From: Labilithrix luteola
GTDB lineage: Bacteria > Myxococcota_A > Polyangia > Polyangiales > Polyangiaceae
Direction of reading: 5' to 3'
NCBI RefSeq assembly: GCF_001263205.1
Contig: NZ_CP012333.1
Coordinates: 2,418,001 to 2,482,000 of the forward strand
Length of the DNA stretch: 64,000 nt
The notes beneath the pieces were generated by a model. It worked only from the letters and a program-made list of their open reading frames with translations. It ran no database searches and had not been told where the DNA came from. Positions within the stretch are counted from its first letter, which is position 1, and each line of letters opens with the position of its first letter. Below, piece after piece: positions 18,080 through 26,047 of the stretch. The position numbers and the translations under genes are program-made.

Positions 18080-20389
18080 TCACTGAATCGAGACGAGCTC
18101 CACGTCGAACAGCAAGGTGGCCTTCGGCGGGATGACCGGCGGCGCACCGCGATCGCCGTATCCCAGCTCCGGCGGGATGGTCAGCTTGCGGCGACCGCCC
18201 ACCTTCATACCGATGAGACCCTGCTCCCATCCTTTGATGACCATTCCGTTGCCGATTGAGAAGTCAAAAGGCTGGTTTCGCTTCCTCGAAGAGTCGAACT
18301 CCGTGCCATCGGGAAGTGTTCCCACGTAGTGCACAGTGATCTTGTCGCCGGCCTTCACCTCGCGGCCCTTGCCCACAGTGACGTCCTGGACCACGAGGCC
18401 GCTCTTCGCATCCGTCACGCCGGCCTTGGGAGCGGGCGGCGGGTTCAAGGCGAGCTCGACGGCCCTCTTGAACTTCGTGAGCGGCTGCGCGCCACTGATG
18501 TAGTACGGGCCGACGACGAAGCTCGGCGTGCCGTTGACGCCGATGTCGGTGCCGGCCTTTTCGTCCGCGTCGATCGCCGCCTTGTGCACGTGGTTGTCGA
18601 GAGCGGCGTTGAACTTGGCGACGTCGAGGCCGATCTCCTTGGCGTATCCCTCGAGCGCGGGGCGCTTGAGACCGTCTTCACGCTGGTGGTCGAACATGAG
18701 CTTTCGCATCTTGGCGAAGCCCGCATTGCCCTTCTGCGCATACGCCTCGCGCGCGGCCTCGGCGGCGAGCGGAGCGTCAGGGTGCATGGGGAGGGGCTTG
18801 TCGCGCCAGACGACCTTCACCTGCGTGGGATAGGCCTTCACGAGCTCGTCGATCGTACCTTCGACGCGCGAGCAGAACGGGCACTGGAAGTCGCTCCACT
18901 GCTGGATGAGCACCTTGCCGTTCGCCGCGCCCATGAAGGGAGCATTCGCGGGAGGCGGCGCCGCGATCTTCCTCTCCGGCTCGGGCGCACCCTTCGCCGT
19001 CTTCATGAGGCTGTCGTAGTAGTCCTTGGCGGCGACCTTGCCCTTCTGGTCGTCGAACTTCTTCAGCTCCTCGTCGATGATCGTCTTGAACTTCGCGAGC
19101 GGCTGCGCGCCCACGAGACGACGACCGTTGATGAAGAAGTGCGGAGTGCCGCTCGCCTGGATGTCGTCGCCGACGAGCATGTCGGCTTCGATGCCCTTCT
19201 TGTAGGTCTGGCCCTTCACGGCGCCCATGACCTTGGCAACGTCGAGCCCTGCGCTCTTGGCGACCGCTTCGAGATCGGCGTCTTCGAGCTTGGGCTGCGA
19301 AGCAAAGAGCTTGTCGTGCACGTCCCAGAAGCCTGCGTCACCCTTCGCCGCGCGGGCGGCCCGAGCGACCTCGGCGGCCGGCATGGCGCGCGGGTGGAAC
19401 GACAACGGCATATCCTTCCAGACGATGCGAACCTTGTCGCCGTACGTCTTTCGGATCTCGTCGAGCGTGGGGCCGACCTTCTTGCAATACGGGCACTGGA
19501 AGTCCGAGAACTCGACGATGGTGACGGGCGCGTCGGCCTTGCCGCGCACGGGCGAGCCGGCGACAGGCACCTTCCACACGGTGGCGACGTCTTCCTTCTC
19601 GTCCTCGTCGTCTTCCTCTTCGACGTGCTTCTTGAAGTTCTCCGCCACGAGCACGCGATAGACCTTGTCTCTCGCGACGCCCTCGGCGACGAGGCTCTTC
19701 GCCTTGGCGAGCTCACCGTCGATGACGGCCTTGAAGTTCTCGAACGGCTGCGCGCCGGAGAACTCGAGTCCGTTGATGCGGAAGGAGGGCGTACCCGTCG
19801 CGCCGATCGTCTTGGCGAGCTCCACGTCGCGCTCGACCTTCTTCTCCCAGGTCTTCTTCTCGAGGCCCTGCTCGAGCTCCTGCGCGTCGGCGCCGGACGC
19901 CACGGCCCAGGCGCGGAGCGACTCGGGGCTCATGTCCTTCTGACGACGGAAGACGAGATCGTGATAGCGCCAGAACGCTTCGTCGCCCTTCATCGCGCGG
20001 AGACCTTCGCCGATGACCGCGGCGATCTTCGCGTGCTGGTGGAACGGCAGCGGCTCGTGCTTCCACACGATGCGCACGTCGTCGCCATACGTCTCGCGCA
20101 CCTTGTCGAGGGTGACCTCGACGCGCGAACAGAACGGACACTGGAAGTCCGAAAACATCACGATCGTCACGAGCGCATCGCGTTTGCCGCGCGTCGCGTC
20201 GTCTTTGAAAATCGGGACGACGAGATCGTCTTCGGCGGCCGGCGCTTCGACCTTCCCAACGGCAGCTTTGGCGTTGGCGTCGGCCGCGGGCGTTGCCGGC
20301 GTGCTCGCCGCGCCTCCACATGCATTCGCGAGGACGACGAGCGACGTCAGTGTGGCGACGATCGACGTATTTCGGGCAAAGGACTTCAT
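18080..20389 (-). CDS. Lipoprotein with three DsbA-like domains and a C-terminal FKBP isomerase
   Basis: This 769-residue envelope protein starts at ATG 20389 with a lipobox (VLANAC, Cys24). Three DsbA/thioredoxin-like domains follow, with active sites CPFC (84-87), CPYC (299-302) and CPFC (503-506). Each has a cis-Pro loop (GTPSFRI, GTPHFFI, GTPSFVV) and the shared SGAQP/VGAQP signature. The domains are joined by charged linkers (EEEDDEDEKED). The last 100 residues are an FKBP-type peptidyl-prolyl isomerase (ITVHYVGTLPDGTEFDSS, then IPPELGYGDRGA). All parts act on folding of exported proteins, so this looks like an all-in-one envelope folding machine. I know of no standard family with this order. 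It is a paralog of the 20552 gene. Confidence 0.9.
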   Translation of the reverse strand: MKSFARNTSIVATLTSLVVLANACGGAASTPATPAADANAKAAVGKVEAPAAEDDLVVPIFKDDATRGKRDALVTIVMFSDFQCPFCSRVEVTLDKVRETYGDDVRIVWKHEPLPFHQHAKIAAVIGEGLRAMKGDEAFWRYHDLVFRRQKDMSPESLRAWAVASGADAQELEQGLEKKTWEKKVERDVELAKTIGATGTPSFRINGLEFSGAQPFENFKAVIDGELAKAKSLVAEGVARDKVYRVLVAENFKKHVEEEDDEDEKEDVATVWKVPVAGSPVRGKADAPVTIVEFSDFQCPYCKKVGPTLDEIRKTYGDKVRIVWKDMPLSFHPRAMPAAEVARAARAAKGDAGFWDVHDKLFASQPKLEDADLEAVAKSAGLDVAKVMGAVKGQTYKKGIEADMLVGDDIQASGTPHFFINGRRLVGAQPLAKFKTIIDEELKKFDDQKGKVAAKDYYDSLMKTAKGAPEPERKIAAPPPANAPFMGAANGKVLIQQWSDFQCPFCSRVEGTIDELVKAYPTQVKVVWRDKPLPMHPDAPLAAEAAREAYAQKGNAGFAKMRKLMFDHQREDGLKRPALEGYAKEIGLDVAKFNAALDNHVHKAAIDADEKAGTDIGVNGTPSFVVGPYYISGAQPLTKFKRAVELALNPPPAPKAGVTDAKSGLVVQDVTVGKGREVKAGDKITVHYVGTLPDGTEFDSSRKRNQPFDFSIGNGMVIKGWEQGLIGMKVGGRRKLTIPPELGYGDRGAPPVIPPKATLLFDVELVSIQ

Positions 20390-20480
20390 TTGGGCCCTAC
20401 CTTCGTAGCGCAGAGGGCGCGCTCCTGTACACGCAAGAGCGCGTGTCATTTTCACGACCGAGGGCGAAAAAGGCCCAAAG

Positions 20481-20514
20481 AAAAAGCCCCCCACCCGGCT
20501 AGGGCGAGGGGCTT
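20481..20514 (-). terminator. Rho-independent terminator after the second triple-DsbA gene
   Basis: On the minus strand, GAAGCCCCTCGCCCTAGCC pairs with the GGGTGGGGGGC side and is followed by TTTTT. It lies 38 bases after the stop at 20552 and before the next gene of the same direction. Confidence 0.75.
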
Positions 20515-20551
20515 CTGCTCACTCACGAAGAGAGGCTAGGAGACTAGCTGC

Positions 20552-22564
20552 TCACTTCGCTTCGTTGAGCGCGCGGTCGATCAGCTTCTTGAACTTCGGG
20601 AACGGCTGCGCGCCGCTGATGTAGTACCCGTTGATCAAGAACGCGGGCGTACCGCTGATGCCGACGTCGGTGCCGGCCTTGTCCTCGGCGTCGATGACGG
20701 CCTTGTGGACGTGGCTGTCGAGAGCGGCCTTGAACTTGTCCATGTCGAGGCCGATCTCCTTGGCGTAGCCCTCGAGATCTTCGCGCTTAATCTTCTGCTG
20801 ATTCGCGAACATCTTGTCGTGCATCTTCCAGAAGCCGTCGGGGCCCTTCTGCTTGAGCGCCTCGCGCGCCGCTTCCGAAGCAAGCGGAGCGTCGGGGTGC
20901 ATCGGGAGGGGCTTGTCACGCCAAACGAACTTCACCTTGTCGCCGTAGGTCTTCATGACTTCGGCGATGGTCGGCTCGACGCGCGAGCAGAACGGGCACT
21001 GGAAGTCGCTCCACTCCTGGATGACGACCTTGGCGTTTGCGCCGCCCTTGAACGGAGCGCCCGCGGGGACCGGCGGAGCGTTCTTCTTTTCCGGCTCGGG
21101 CGCGCCCTTCGCCGTCTTCATGAGGCTGTCGTAGTAGTCCTTCGCCGCGACCTTGCCCTTCGCGTCGTCGAACTTCTTAACTTCCTCGTCGATGATCGTC
21201 TTGAACTTCTCGAAGGGCTGCGCGCCCACGAGACGACGACCGTTGATGAAGAAGTGCGGGGTGCCGCTCGCCTGGACGTCCTCGCCGAGCTCGGCGTCCG
21301 CGTCGATTTCCTTCTTGTACTTCTCGTCCTTGATCGCCGACTTCACCTTGTCGACGTTCAGGCCCATGTCGGCCGCGATCTTCTCGAGATCGGCGTCTTC
21401 GAGCTTCGGCTGCGAATCGAACAGGCGCTTGTGCGCCTCCCAGAAGCCCTTGTCGCCCTTCTGAACGCGAGCTTCGATCGAGAGCGCCGCGGCGGGCTTT
21501 GCACGCGGGTGGAACGGAAGCGGCTCGTGCTTCCAGACGATACGGACCTTGTCGCCGTAGGTTTCCTTGATCTTGTCGAGCGAGGGCTCAACGCGCTTGC
21601 AGTACGGGCACTGGAAGTCCGAGAACTCGATGATCGTGACGGGCGCGTCAGCCTTGCCCTGGAAGGGCGAGTTGCCGACCGGCACGCGCCAGACCGTCTT
21701 GGTGTCTTCCTTCTCGTCGTCGTCTTCCTTCTCGGCCTTCGCGGGGGCGGCCTTGAAGTTCTCCTTCGACATCTCGACGTAGATCTTGTCCTTGGGCGTA
21801 CCCGACGCGATCTTCGCCTGAGCCTTGCCGAGCTCCTTGTCGATGGCTTCCTTGAACTTCTCGAACGGCTGCGCGCCCGAGAGCTCCACGCCATTGATGC
21901 GGAACGCGGGCGTGCCGTTGGCGCCGACCTTGTTCGCGAGCTGCTGGTCTTCGTCGATCTTCGCGTCCGCCTTCTTCGAGGCGAGGGCGGTCTTGTACGC
22001 GTTCGCGTCGACGCCGGCCGCAACGGCCCACTTCTCGTACGACTCGGGGCTCAGATCCTTCTGGTTCTGGAACGCCGTGTCGTGGAACTTCCAGAACGCG
22101 TCCGAGCCCTTGAGCGTGAAGACGGTCTGAGCCGCCTGCGCCGCCGGCTTGGCCTTGTCGTGGAACGGAAGGGGCTGGTTCTTCCAGACGAGGCGAACCT
22201 TGTCCGGGCCGTAGGTCTTCTTGACCTGATCGAGCGTCGGCTCGACGCGCGAGCAGAACGGGCACTGGAAGTCCGAGAAGATGACGACCGTGACCGGAGC
22301 CGAGCGGCTACCCCAGACGGGGTCCTTGCTCGTGACGGGGATGGGGGAGTCGCTGTCCGCCCACGCGCCGCCCGCGGACGACGAATCGGCCGTGATGCCG
22401 CCCGCCGTCTTCATGCGGTGGCTGTCGTAGCCCCACATGACTGCGCCACCCGCGAGGAAGCACAGGAGGAATCCGATGACTGCTACACCCGTGCTCATGC
22501 CGCCGGAATCGGGCGGCGGGCGCACGTCGGCCGCGTGGGCCTTGTGGTCCTTGTCCTTTGCCAT
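20552..22564 (-). CDS. Membrane-anchored protein with three DsbA-like domains
   Basis: This 670-residue protein has a short cytosolic start, one membrane helix (about 25-45, GVAVIGFLLCFLAGGAVMWGY), then three tandem DsbA-like domains facing the periplasm. The active sites are CPFC (101-104), CPYC (319-322) and CPFC (523-526). Each domain ends with a GTP[AH]F cis-Pro loop and a GAQPF signature. Domain order and linkers match the 18080 protein closely, but this one lacks FKBP and is anchored by a helix rather than lipid. ATG 22564 is chosen because AAGGA lies 7 bases upstream. It probably oxidises, isomerises or reduces disulfides of exported proteins; no DsbB/DsbD partner is visible nearby. 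Confidence 0.9.
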   Translation of the reverse strand: MAKDKDHKAHAADVRPPPDSGGMSTGVAVIGFLLCFLAGGAVMWGYDSHRMKTAGGITADSSSAGGAWADSDSPIPVTSKDPVWGSRSAPVTVVIFSDFQCPFCSRVEPTLDQVKKTYGPDKVRLVWKNQPLPFHDKAKPAAQAAQTVFTLKGSDAFWKFHDTAFQNQKDLSPESYEKWAVAAGVDANAYKTALASKKADAKIDEDQQLANKVGANGTPAFRINGVELSGAQPFEKFKEAIDKELGKAQAKIASGTPKDKIYVEMSKENFKAAPAKAEKEDDDEKEDTKTVWRVPVGNSPFQGKADAPVTIIEFSDFQCPYCKRVEPSLDKIKETYGDKVRIVWKHEPLPFHPRAKPAAALSIEARVQKGDKGFWEAHKRLFDSQPKLEDADLEKIAADMGLNVDKVKSAIKDEKYKKEIDADAELGEDVQASGTPHFFINGRRLVGAQPFEKFKTIIDEEVKKFDDAKGKVAAKDYYDSLMKTAKGAPEPEKKNAPPVPAGAPFKGGANAKVVIQEWSDFQCPFCSRVEPTIAEVMKTYGDKVKFVWRDKPLPMHPDAPLASEAAREALKQKGPDGFWKMHDKMFANQQKIKREDLEGYAKEIGLDMDKFKAALDSHVHKAVIDAEDKAGTDVGISGTPAFLINGYYISGAQPFPKFKKLIDRALNEAK

Positions 22565-22713
22565 TTTCAATCCTTGTAAGTTGCAACGAAACTTCCGGCG
22601 TCGTGGGCGGCACGATCACCGATGCGAGTTGCGTATGAGCGGCCCTACCGAGAAGGAACGGACCGGTCACGCGCGACGCGCACCGATGAACACTGCACGA
22701 CCACGCACGCGAA

Positions 22714-22741
22714 CCTGAAACGCTAGGAAACGGCGTTCAGG
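22714..22741 (-). terminator. Hairpin at the end of the 22737 gene
   Basis: CCTGAAACGC pairs with GCGTTCAGG (one bulged base) and overlaps the stop codon of the minus-strand gene. No T-run is present, so termination is only suggested. Confidence 0.3.
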
Positions 22742-23147
22742 CGCGCGGCGGACGTTCGAGGTCCGACCGGAAACCAGGTCGCGCGAAAGAAAGACTCGCG
22801 ACCGGAGCGGGACACAGTTCACTCTCGGGATCCGCGACGCTCGTCGCGACGTTGGCCGTCGCGGGGTCTTGCGCGGGCCCGCTGTCGATCAACAGGGGTG
22901 CGCGATGCGAAACCAGGTGACGTGTCTCGAGGGGGCTTTGCGTGCAGTCGTCTTCGTTGACGACGATGTCGAGCGACTGCTGCGGATCCTGCATCTGAGG
23001 AGGCGGCGCGAACATGATCGCTCCGCGCGGGTCACAGACGGGCGCCGCGTTCACCGATGCTGCGCGTGCTGCGGAAGGCGCGACGATCCACACGGCCACG
23101 AAGGCCGTGAGAGCGACGAACACGCGCAGCAGAAGCCGACAGGACAT
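22737..23147 (-). CDS. Small secreted hypothetical protein
   Basis: This 136-residue protein starts at ATG 23147 with a clear signal peptide (RLLLRVFVALTAFVAVWIV, cleavage near ARAAS). The mature part is low in regular structure, Pro/Asp-rich (PPPQMQDPQQ), with three cysteines. I recognise no family. Longer versions of the frame have no protein character upstream of the signal, which supports this start. It is isolated from neighbours by 277 bases of spacer upstream in which I see nothing. Confidence 0.5.
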   Translation of the reverse strand: MSCRLLLRVFVALTAFVAVWIVAPSAARAASVNAAPVCDPRGAIMFAPPPQMQDPQQSLDIVVNEDDCTQSPLETRHLVSHRAPLLIDSGPAQDPATANVATSVADPESELCPAPVASLSFARPGFRSDLERPPRA

Positions 23148-23424
23148 CAGCGCCGCGTAGTTTGTCCCCGCTGAGGCTTCGAACGCAAGCACAGCCGTCA
23201 GGAAAAGTGTGCCCCGAGTGACGATAAGGCCTTGAAAGGTCGAGCAGACGCTGCCGGACGAGGGGCCCGTCGTACGACCCCACATTTCCAGGCCCGCGTT
23301 CGAGGGGGCGTACAGCTGGGGACCGAAACGCGGGCCAATTGGTCTCGCACGAGCTCGTCGAACCTCCGCAAAAAGCCGGGCCGAATGCGATGCACCCCAA
23401 GGCGAGCGTGCGTACGTCATTCTC

Positions 23425-23979
23425 ATGCGATCCCTCCTCGTTGTTGCGATGCTCGTGCTCGCCGCCGCGTGCGGGAGCACGATGCAGGTCAAGTCGAACG
23501 AAGCGAACAAAGGTGCGGACGTCGCGCGCTACCACACGTACGCGCAAGAGACCGCGGAGCAGCCGCCCGAGGGCTTTGCGCGGACGGACCTCACGCCCGA
23601 CGTGACGGACATCATCTTCAAGACCGTCGACGAAGAGCTCTCGCGACGGGGCTACGCGCAAGCGCCTCCAGGCACGAAGCCCGAGCTCCTCGTGCGGTCG
23701 TCGTCGGGCGTTCGCCAGGTGAGGAGGCAGCCGACCGGAAAGGCGGCGGTGGTCGGCGCCCCTAGCGTCGAAGAAACCCAGAGCCAGCTCGTCATCGACA
23801 TCTTCGATCAGTCGGGAAAGCAGCTCTTCCACGGCTATGCGCAGGACGAGGTCCAGCCCGGCCAGGTGAAGGAGGAGCGCGTCGATCAGGCGGTGGCGAA
23901 GATCCTCGCGCCCGTGCCGATGTCCTCGCAGGCTCCTGCGTCCATGACGACGACGCGGCCTCGCCAGGGTACGCCCTGA
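23425..23979 (+). CDS. DUF4136-type lipoprotein
   Basis: This 184-residue lipoprotein has a signal peptide and lipobox (LVLAAAC, GSTM). The body fits the DUF4136 pattern: a Tyr-His-Thr-Tyr motif near the start (ARYHTYAQ), the helix IIFKTVDEELSRRGY, the strand PELLVRSSSG, and a second strand-rich segment (SQLVIDIFDQSGKQLFHGYAQDEV). The fold is ABC-type alpha/beta; members are envelope lipoproteins of unknown function. The tail is Ser/Thr/Pro-rich. The start codon is ATG 23425. Confidence 0.75.
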   Translation: MRSLLVVAMLVLAAACGSTMQVKSNEANKGADVARYHTYAQETAEQPPEGFARTDLTPDVTDIIFKTVDEELSRRGYAQAPPGTKPELLVRSSSGVRQVRRQPTGKAAVVGAPSVEETQSQLVIDIFDQSGKQLFHGYAQDEVQPGQVKEERVDQAVAKILAPVPMSSQAPASMTTTRPRQGTP

Positions 23980-24034
23980 AGACGAGCTACGCGGCTCGCA
24001 AGCGCCCGGCTCATCGCTTGCAGCTGCGTCGTTC

Positions 24035-24493
24035 ATGGCTTCAGGTCGTCCGTGGGTGCGCGGCGCGGGCTACGTAGCCTCGGCCGCGATGATCGCGTGG
24101 CTCGCCACTCCCCTCGCCTCGCCGCTTGGTTGCGGCGCAGCCACCGACATCGACTCGCAAACCGAGGCGCTCCGCGCGAGTTGCAGCGGCGCCGCCGGCA
24201 TGTCGAGCGTCACCGACGGACACACGCACGACATCTGCATCACCGAGCAGCAGCTCGAGACGCTGCCCGAGAGCGGCGTCGTCGACGCCACGACCATCGC
24301 CGACGGGCACTCGCACACCGTGACGCTCTCGCAAACGGCGCTACAGCGCATTTCCGTGGGACAGACGGTGGGGGTCGAGACCTCGGTCGCCCTCGGCCAC
24401 ACGCACACGTTCACGCTGCACAAGGGCCCTTCGAGCTCGAGCTCGAGCAGCTCGAGCAGCTCCGGCGCGGGGCCTGGTCAATTCGGCTACTGA
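24035..24493 (+). CDS. Lipoprotein-like protein with three GH[TS]H repeats
   Basis: This 152-residue protein has an N-terminal hydrophobic segment (GYVASAAMIAWLATPLASPLGC) that may be a lipoprotein signal. The mature part repeats a His motif three times: DGHTHDICI, DGHSHTVTL and LGHTHTFTL, each followed by a spacer of 20-25 residues. Closely spaced histidines suggest metal binding, but no enzyme family is evident. A run of eleven serines precedes a GPGQFGY end. It lies 34 bases upstream of a metallophosphoesterase gene in the same direction and may be co-transcribed with it. Two cysteines (SCSG, DICI) could form a disulfide. Confidence 0.65.
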   Translation: MASGRPWVRGAGYVASAAMIAWLATPLASPLGCGAATDIDSQTEALRASCSGAAGMSSVTDGHTHDICITEQQLETLPESGVVDATTIADGHSHTVTLSQTALQRISVGQTVGVETSVALGHTHTFTLHKGPSSSSSSSSSSSGAGPGQFGY

Positions 24494-24526
24494 CCGCGCG
24501 CCCGACGACGTAACCTGCGAGCCGCG

Positions 24527-25114
24527 ATGGCAAAGGCGAAGTCCAAGTCGGCCTCGAAACTGGTTACGCGCCACGAAAAGGTCTGCCTCGAAAACGGTGC
24601 CCTGCATCTCGTCGTCGTCGCCGACACCCACAGCCTTCCGCACGAGCGAAGCCCCGAGCTCATCGCCGGCGAGCATCCCGACCGAATCCTCCACGCGGGC
24701 GACATCGGCGACACGAGCGTGCTCACGGACCTCGCCAAGATCGCGCCGCTGTCGGCCGTGCGCGGAAACATCGACACGAACGACGGCGTCTTGCCCGACG
24801 CGCTCGTGCTCGACATCGTCGAGAACGACGAGAGCCTCTTCAAGGTGCTCTTGATGCACATCGCCGTCTACGGGCCGAAGATCCGCGCCGACGCCGCGCA
24901 GCTCGCCCGCGCCGAGGGAGCCTCGATCATCGTGTGCGGTCACTCGCACGTGCCCTTCATCGGACGCGATCGCGGCCTCACCGTATTCAACCCCGGCTCG
25001 ATCGGCCCTCGCCGCTTCCACCTGCCGATCGTCTTCGGCGTGCTCGACGTGAAAGACCGTCGCGTGTCGATGAAACACGTCGACTGCGAAACCGGCCAAA
25101 CCTGGCTTCCCTAG
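24527..25114 (+). CDS. YfcE/MJ0936-type metallophosphoesterase
   Basis: This 195-residue cytosolic enzyme has all the metal-binding motifs of the small calcineurin-like phosphodiesterases: DTHS (residues 34-37), GDIGD, GNID, LLMHI and GHSHVP, followed by NPGSIGPRR. Such enzymes hydrolyse phosphodiesters with two bound divalent metals; the physiological substrate is usually unknown. A basic N-terminal extension (MAKAKSKSASK) precedes the fold. Length is normal. It is followed by R1 repeat copy 2. Confidence 0.88.
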   Translation: MAKAKSKSASKLVTRHEKVCLENGALHLVVVADTHSLPHERSPELIAGEHPDRILHAGDIGDTSVLTDLAKIAPLSAVRGNIDTNDGVLPDALVLDIVENDESLFKVLLMHIAVYGPKIRADAAQLARAEGASIIVCGHSHVPFIGRDRGLTVFNPGSIGPRRFHLPIVFGVLDVKDRRVSMKHVDCETGQTWLP

Positions 25115-25122
25115 AGAAGCAA

Positions 25123-25355
25123 TGCCGTTCGGACCGGCAGAAATTTCACAGGAAGGCCGGAAGATCGGAAGGATTTATTAATCGCCCCGCGTAAAGCGCC
25201 AAACTGCGCTTGCAGGGGAATTGAATACCCCCGATGCCGACGCGGCATCGCGCGATTTGCTCTCCGCCCCAAAAACTTCCGACCTTCCGCCCTTCTGTGA
25301 AAAATCTCGGGCCGAATCCATCGGTGTTTGAGGGATGTTTGTTTATCCGAACAGC
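25123..25355. repeat. R1 dispersed repeat, copy 2
   Basis: The core (25144-25303) starts TTTCACAGGAAGGCCGGAAG and ends with its near-complement CTTCTGTGAAA. Outer arms also pair (ATGCCGTTCGGA on the left, TCCGAACAGCAT on the right). Similarity to copy 1 spans the whole 230 bp with many substitutions, so the copies are old. It again lies between two convergent genes. Confidence 0.8.
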
Positions 25356-25370
25356 ATCGGCCCGAGAGCC

Positions 25371-25976
25371 CTAGTCGGTAACGGGGGTCGCGCCGGGCTG
25401 ACGTAGGTAATAGGTCGCGCCGGTGGCGCCGAGCAGCATGCCGAGGAGCGCACCCGCGGCGATGTCGCCCGGGAAGTGGACGCCGAGCGCGACGCGTGAA
25501 AGGGCAACGCCGGTGGCGGTCGCGAAGAGTGCCGCGGCACCGAGCATGCGATAGACGCGCGTTTTTCCCGTGGTGACGTCGACCGGCGCGCGACCACCGC
25601 GAAGGAGCACGAGCCCCACGAACGTGGCGAACGCGAACGAGCCCGCGGCGTGGCCGCTCGGGAAGGAGAAGTCGGTTGGCGCCGAGGCGACGTGCGCTTG
25701 AATGCCGAGCGCAATGTACGGACGTGTTCGCCCGACGATCTGCTTGCCGATGAACACCGCGAGCGCCGTGCTCGAGAGGACCGTCACGAGGAACGCGGCG
25801 AAGCGACGCGTACGGGCGGCCGCGAAGAGCGGCGCAATGGCGATCATCGACCAGCCGCTCCCGATCACGGACAGGATGGTCATCACCAGAAGCACGGCGT
25901 GACCGGACATGGCCGTGTTGAGTACGCGGAAGATATGGGCGTCGAAGTCGTTCACGCGCGCGGAAGCATGGCACAA
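25371..25976 (-). CDS. PAP2-family membrane phosphatase
   Basis: This 201-residue protein has about five membrane helices and the three catalytic motifs of PAP2 phosphatases: KQIVGRTRP, PSGHA and SRVALGVHFPGD. The family removes phosphate from phosphatidic acid, undecaprenyl pyrophosphate or similar lipids at the outer face of the membrane. The substrate cannot be told from sequence. The start at 25976 gives a short polar N-terminus before the first helix (SGHAVLLVMTILSVIG). It is divergent from tyrA, 71 bases away. Confidence 0.88.
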   Translation of the reverse strand: MCHASARVNDFDAHIFRVLNTAMSGHAVLLVMTILSVIGSGWSMIAIAPLFAAARTRRFAAFLVTVLSSTALAVFIGKQIVGRTRPYIALGIQAHVASAPTDFSFPSGHAAGSFAFATFVGLVLLRGGRAPVDVTTGKTRVYRMLGAAALFATATGVALSRVALGVHFPGDIAAGALLGMLLGATGATYYLRQPGATPVTD

Positions 25977-26047
25977 CCAGGCGAGTGCGCACGGCTCTAT
26001 CGCTTTCCGTGGCGCAGGTCCGGCTTTCTTTCTAAGTAGGGCGCATC

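Noticed and set aside
18329..20539. Very long plus-strand open frame (736 codons) opposite the triple-DsbA/FKBP gene
   Set aside because: It mirrors the real gene, is rich in Arg/Val/Asp/Leu as expected from GC-rich antisense, and has no recognisable domain.
20705..22579. Long plus-strand open frame opposite the second triple-DsbA gene
   Set aside because: Same antisense effect; low-complexity composition and no family features.
24420..24470. Tandem AGCTCG-type repeat that looks like a microsatellite
   Set aside because: It encodes the poly-Ser run of the GH[TS]H protein; coding explains it.
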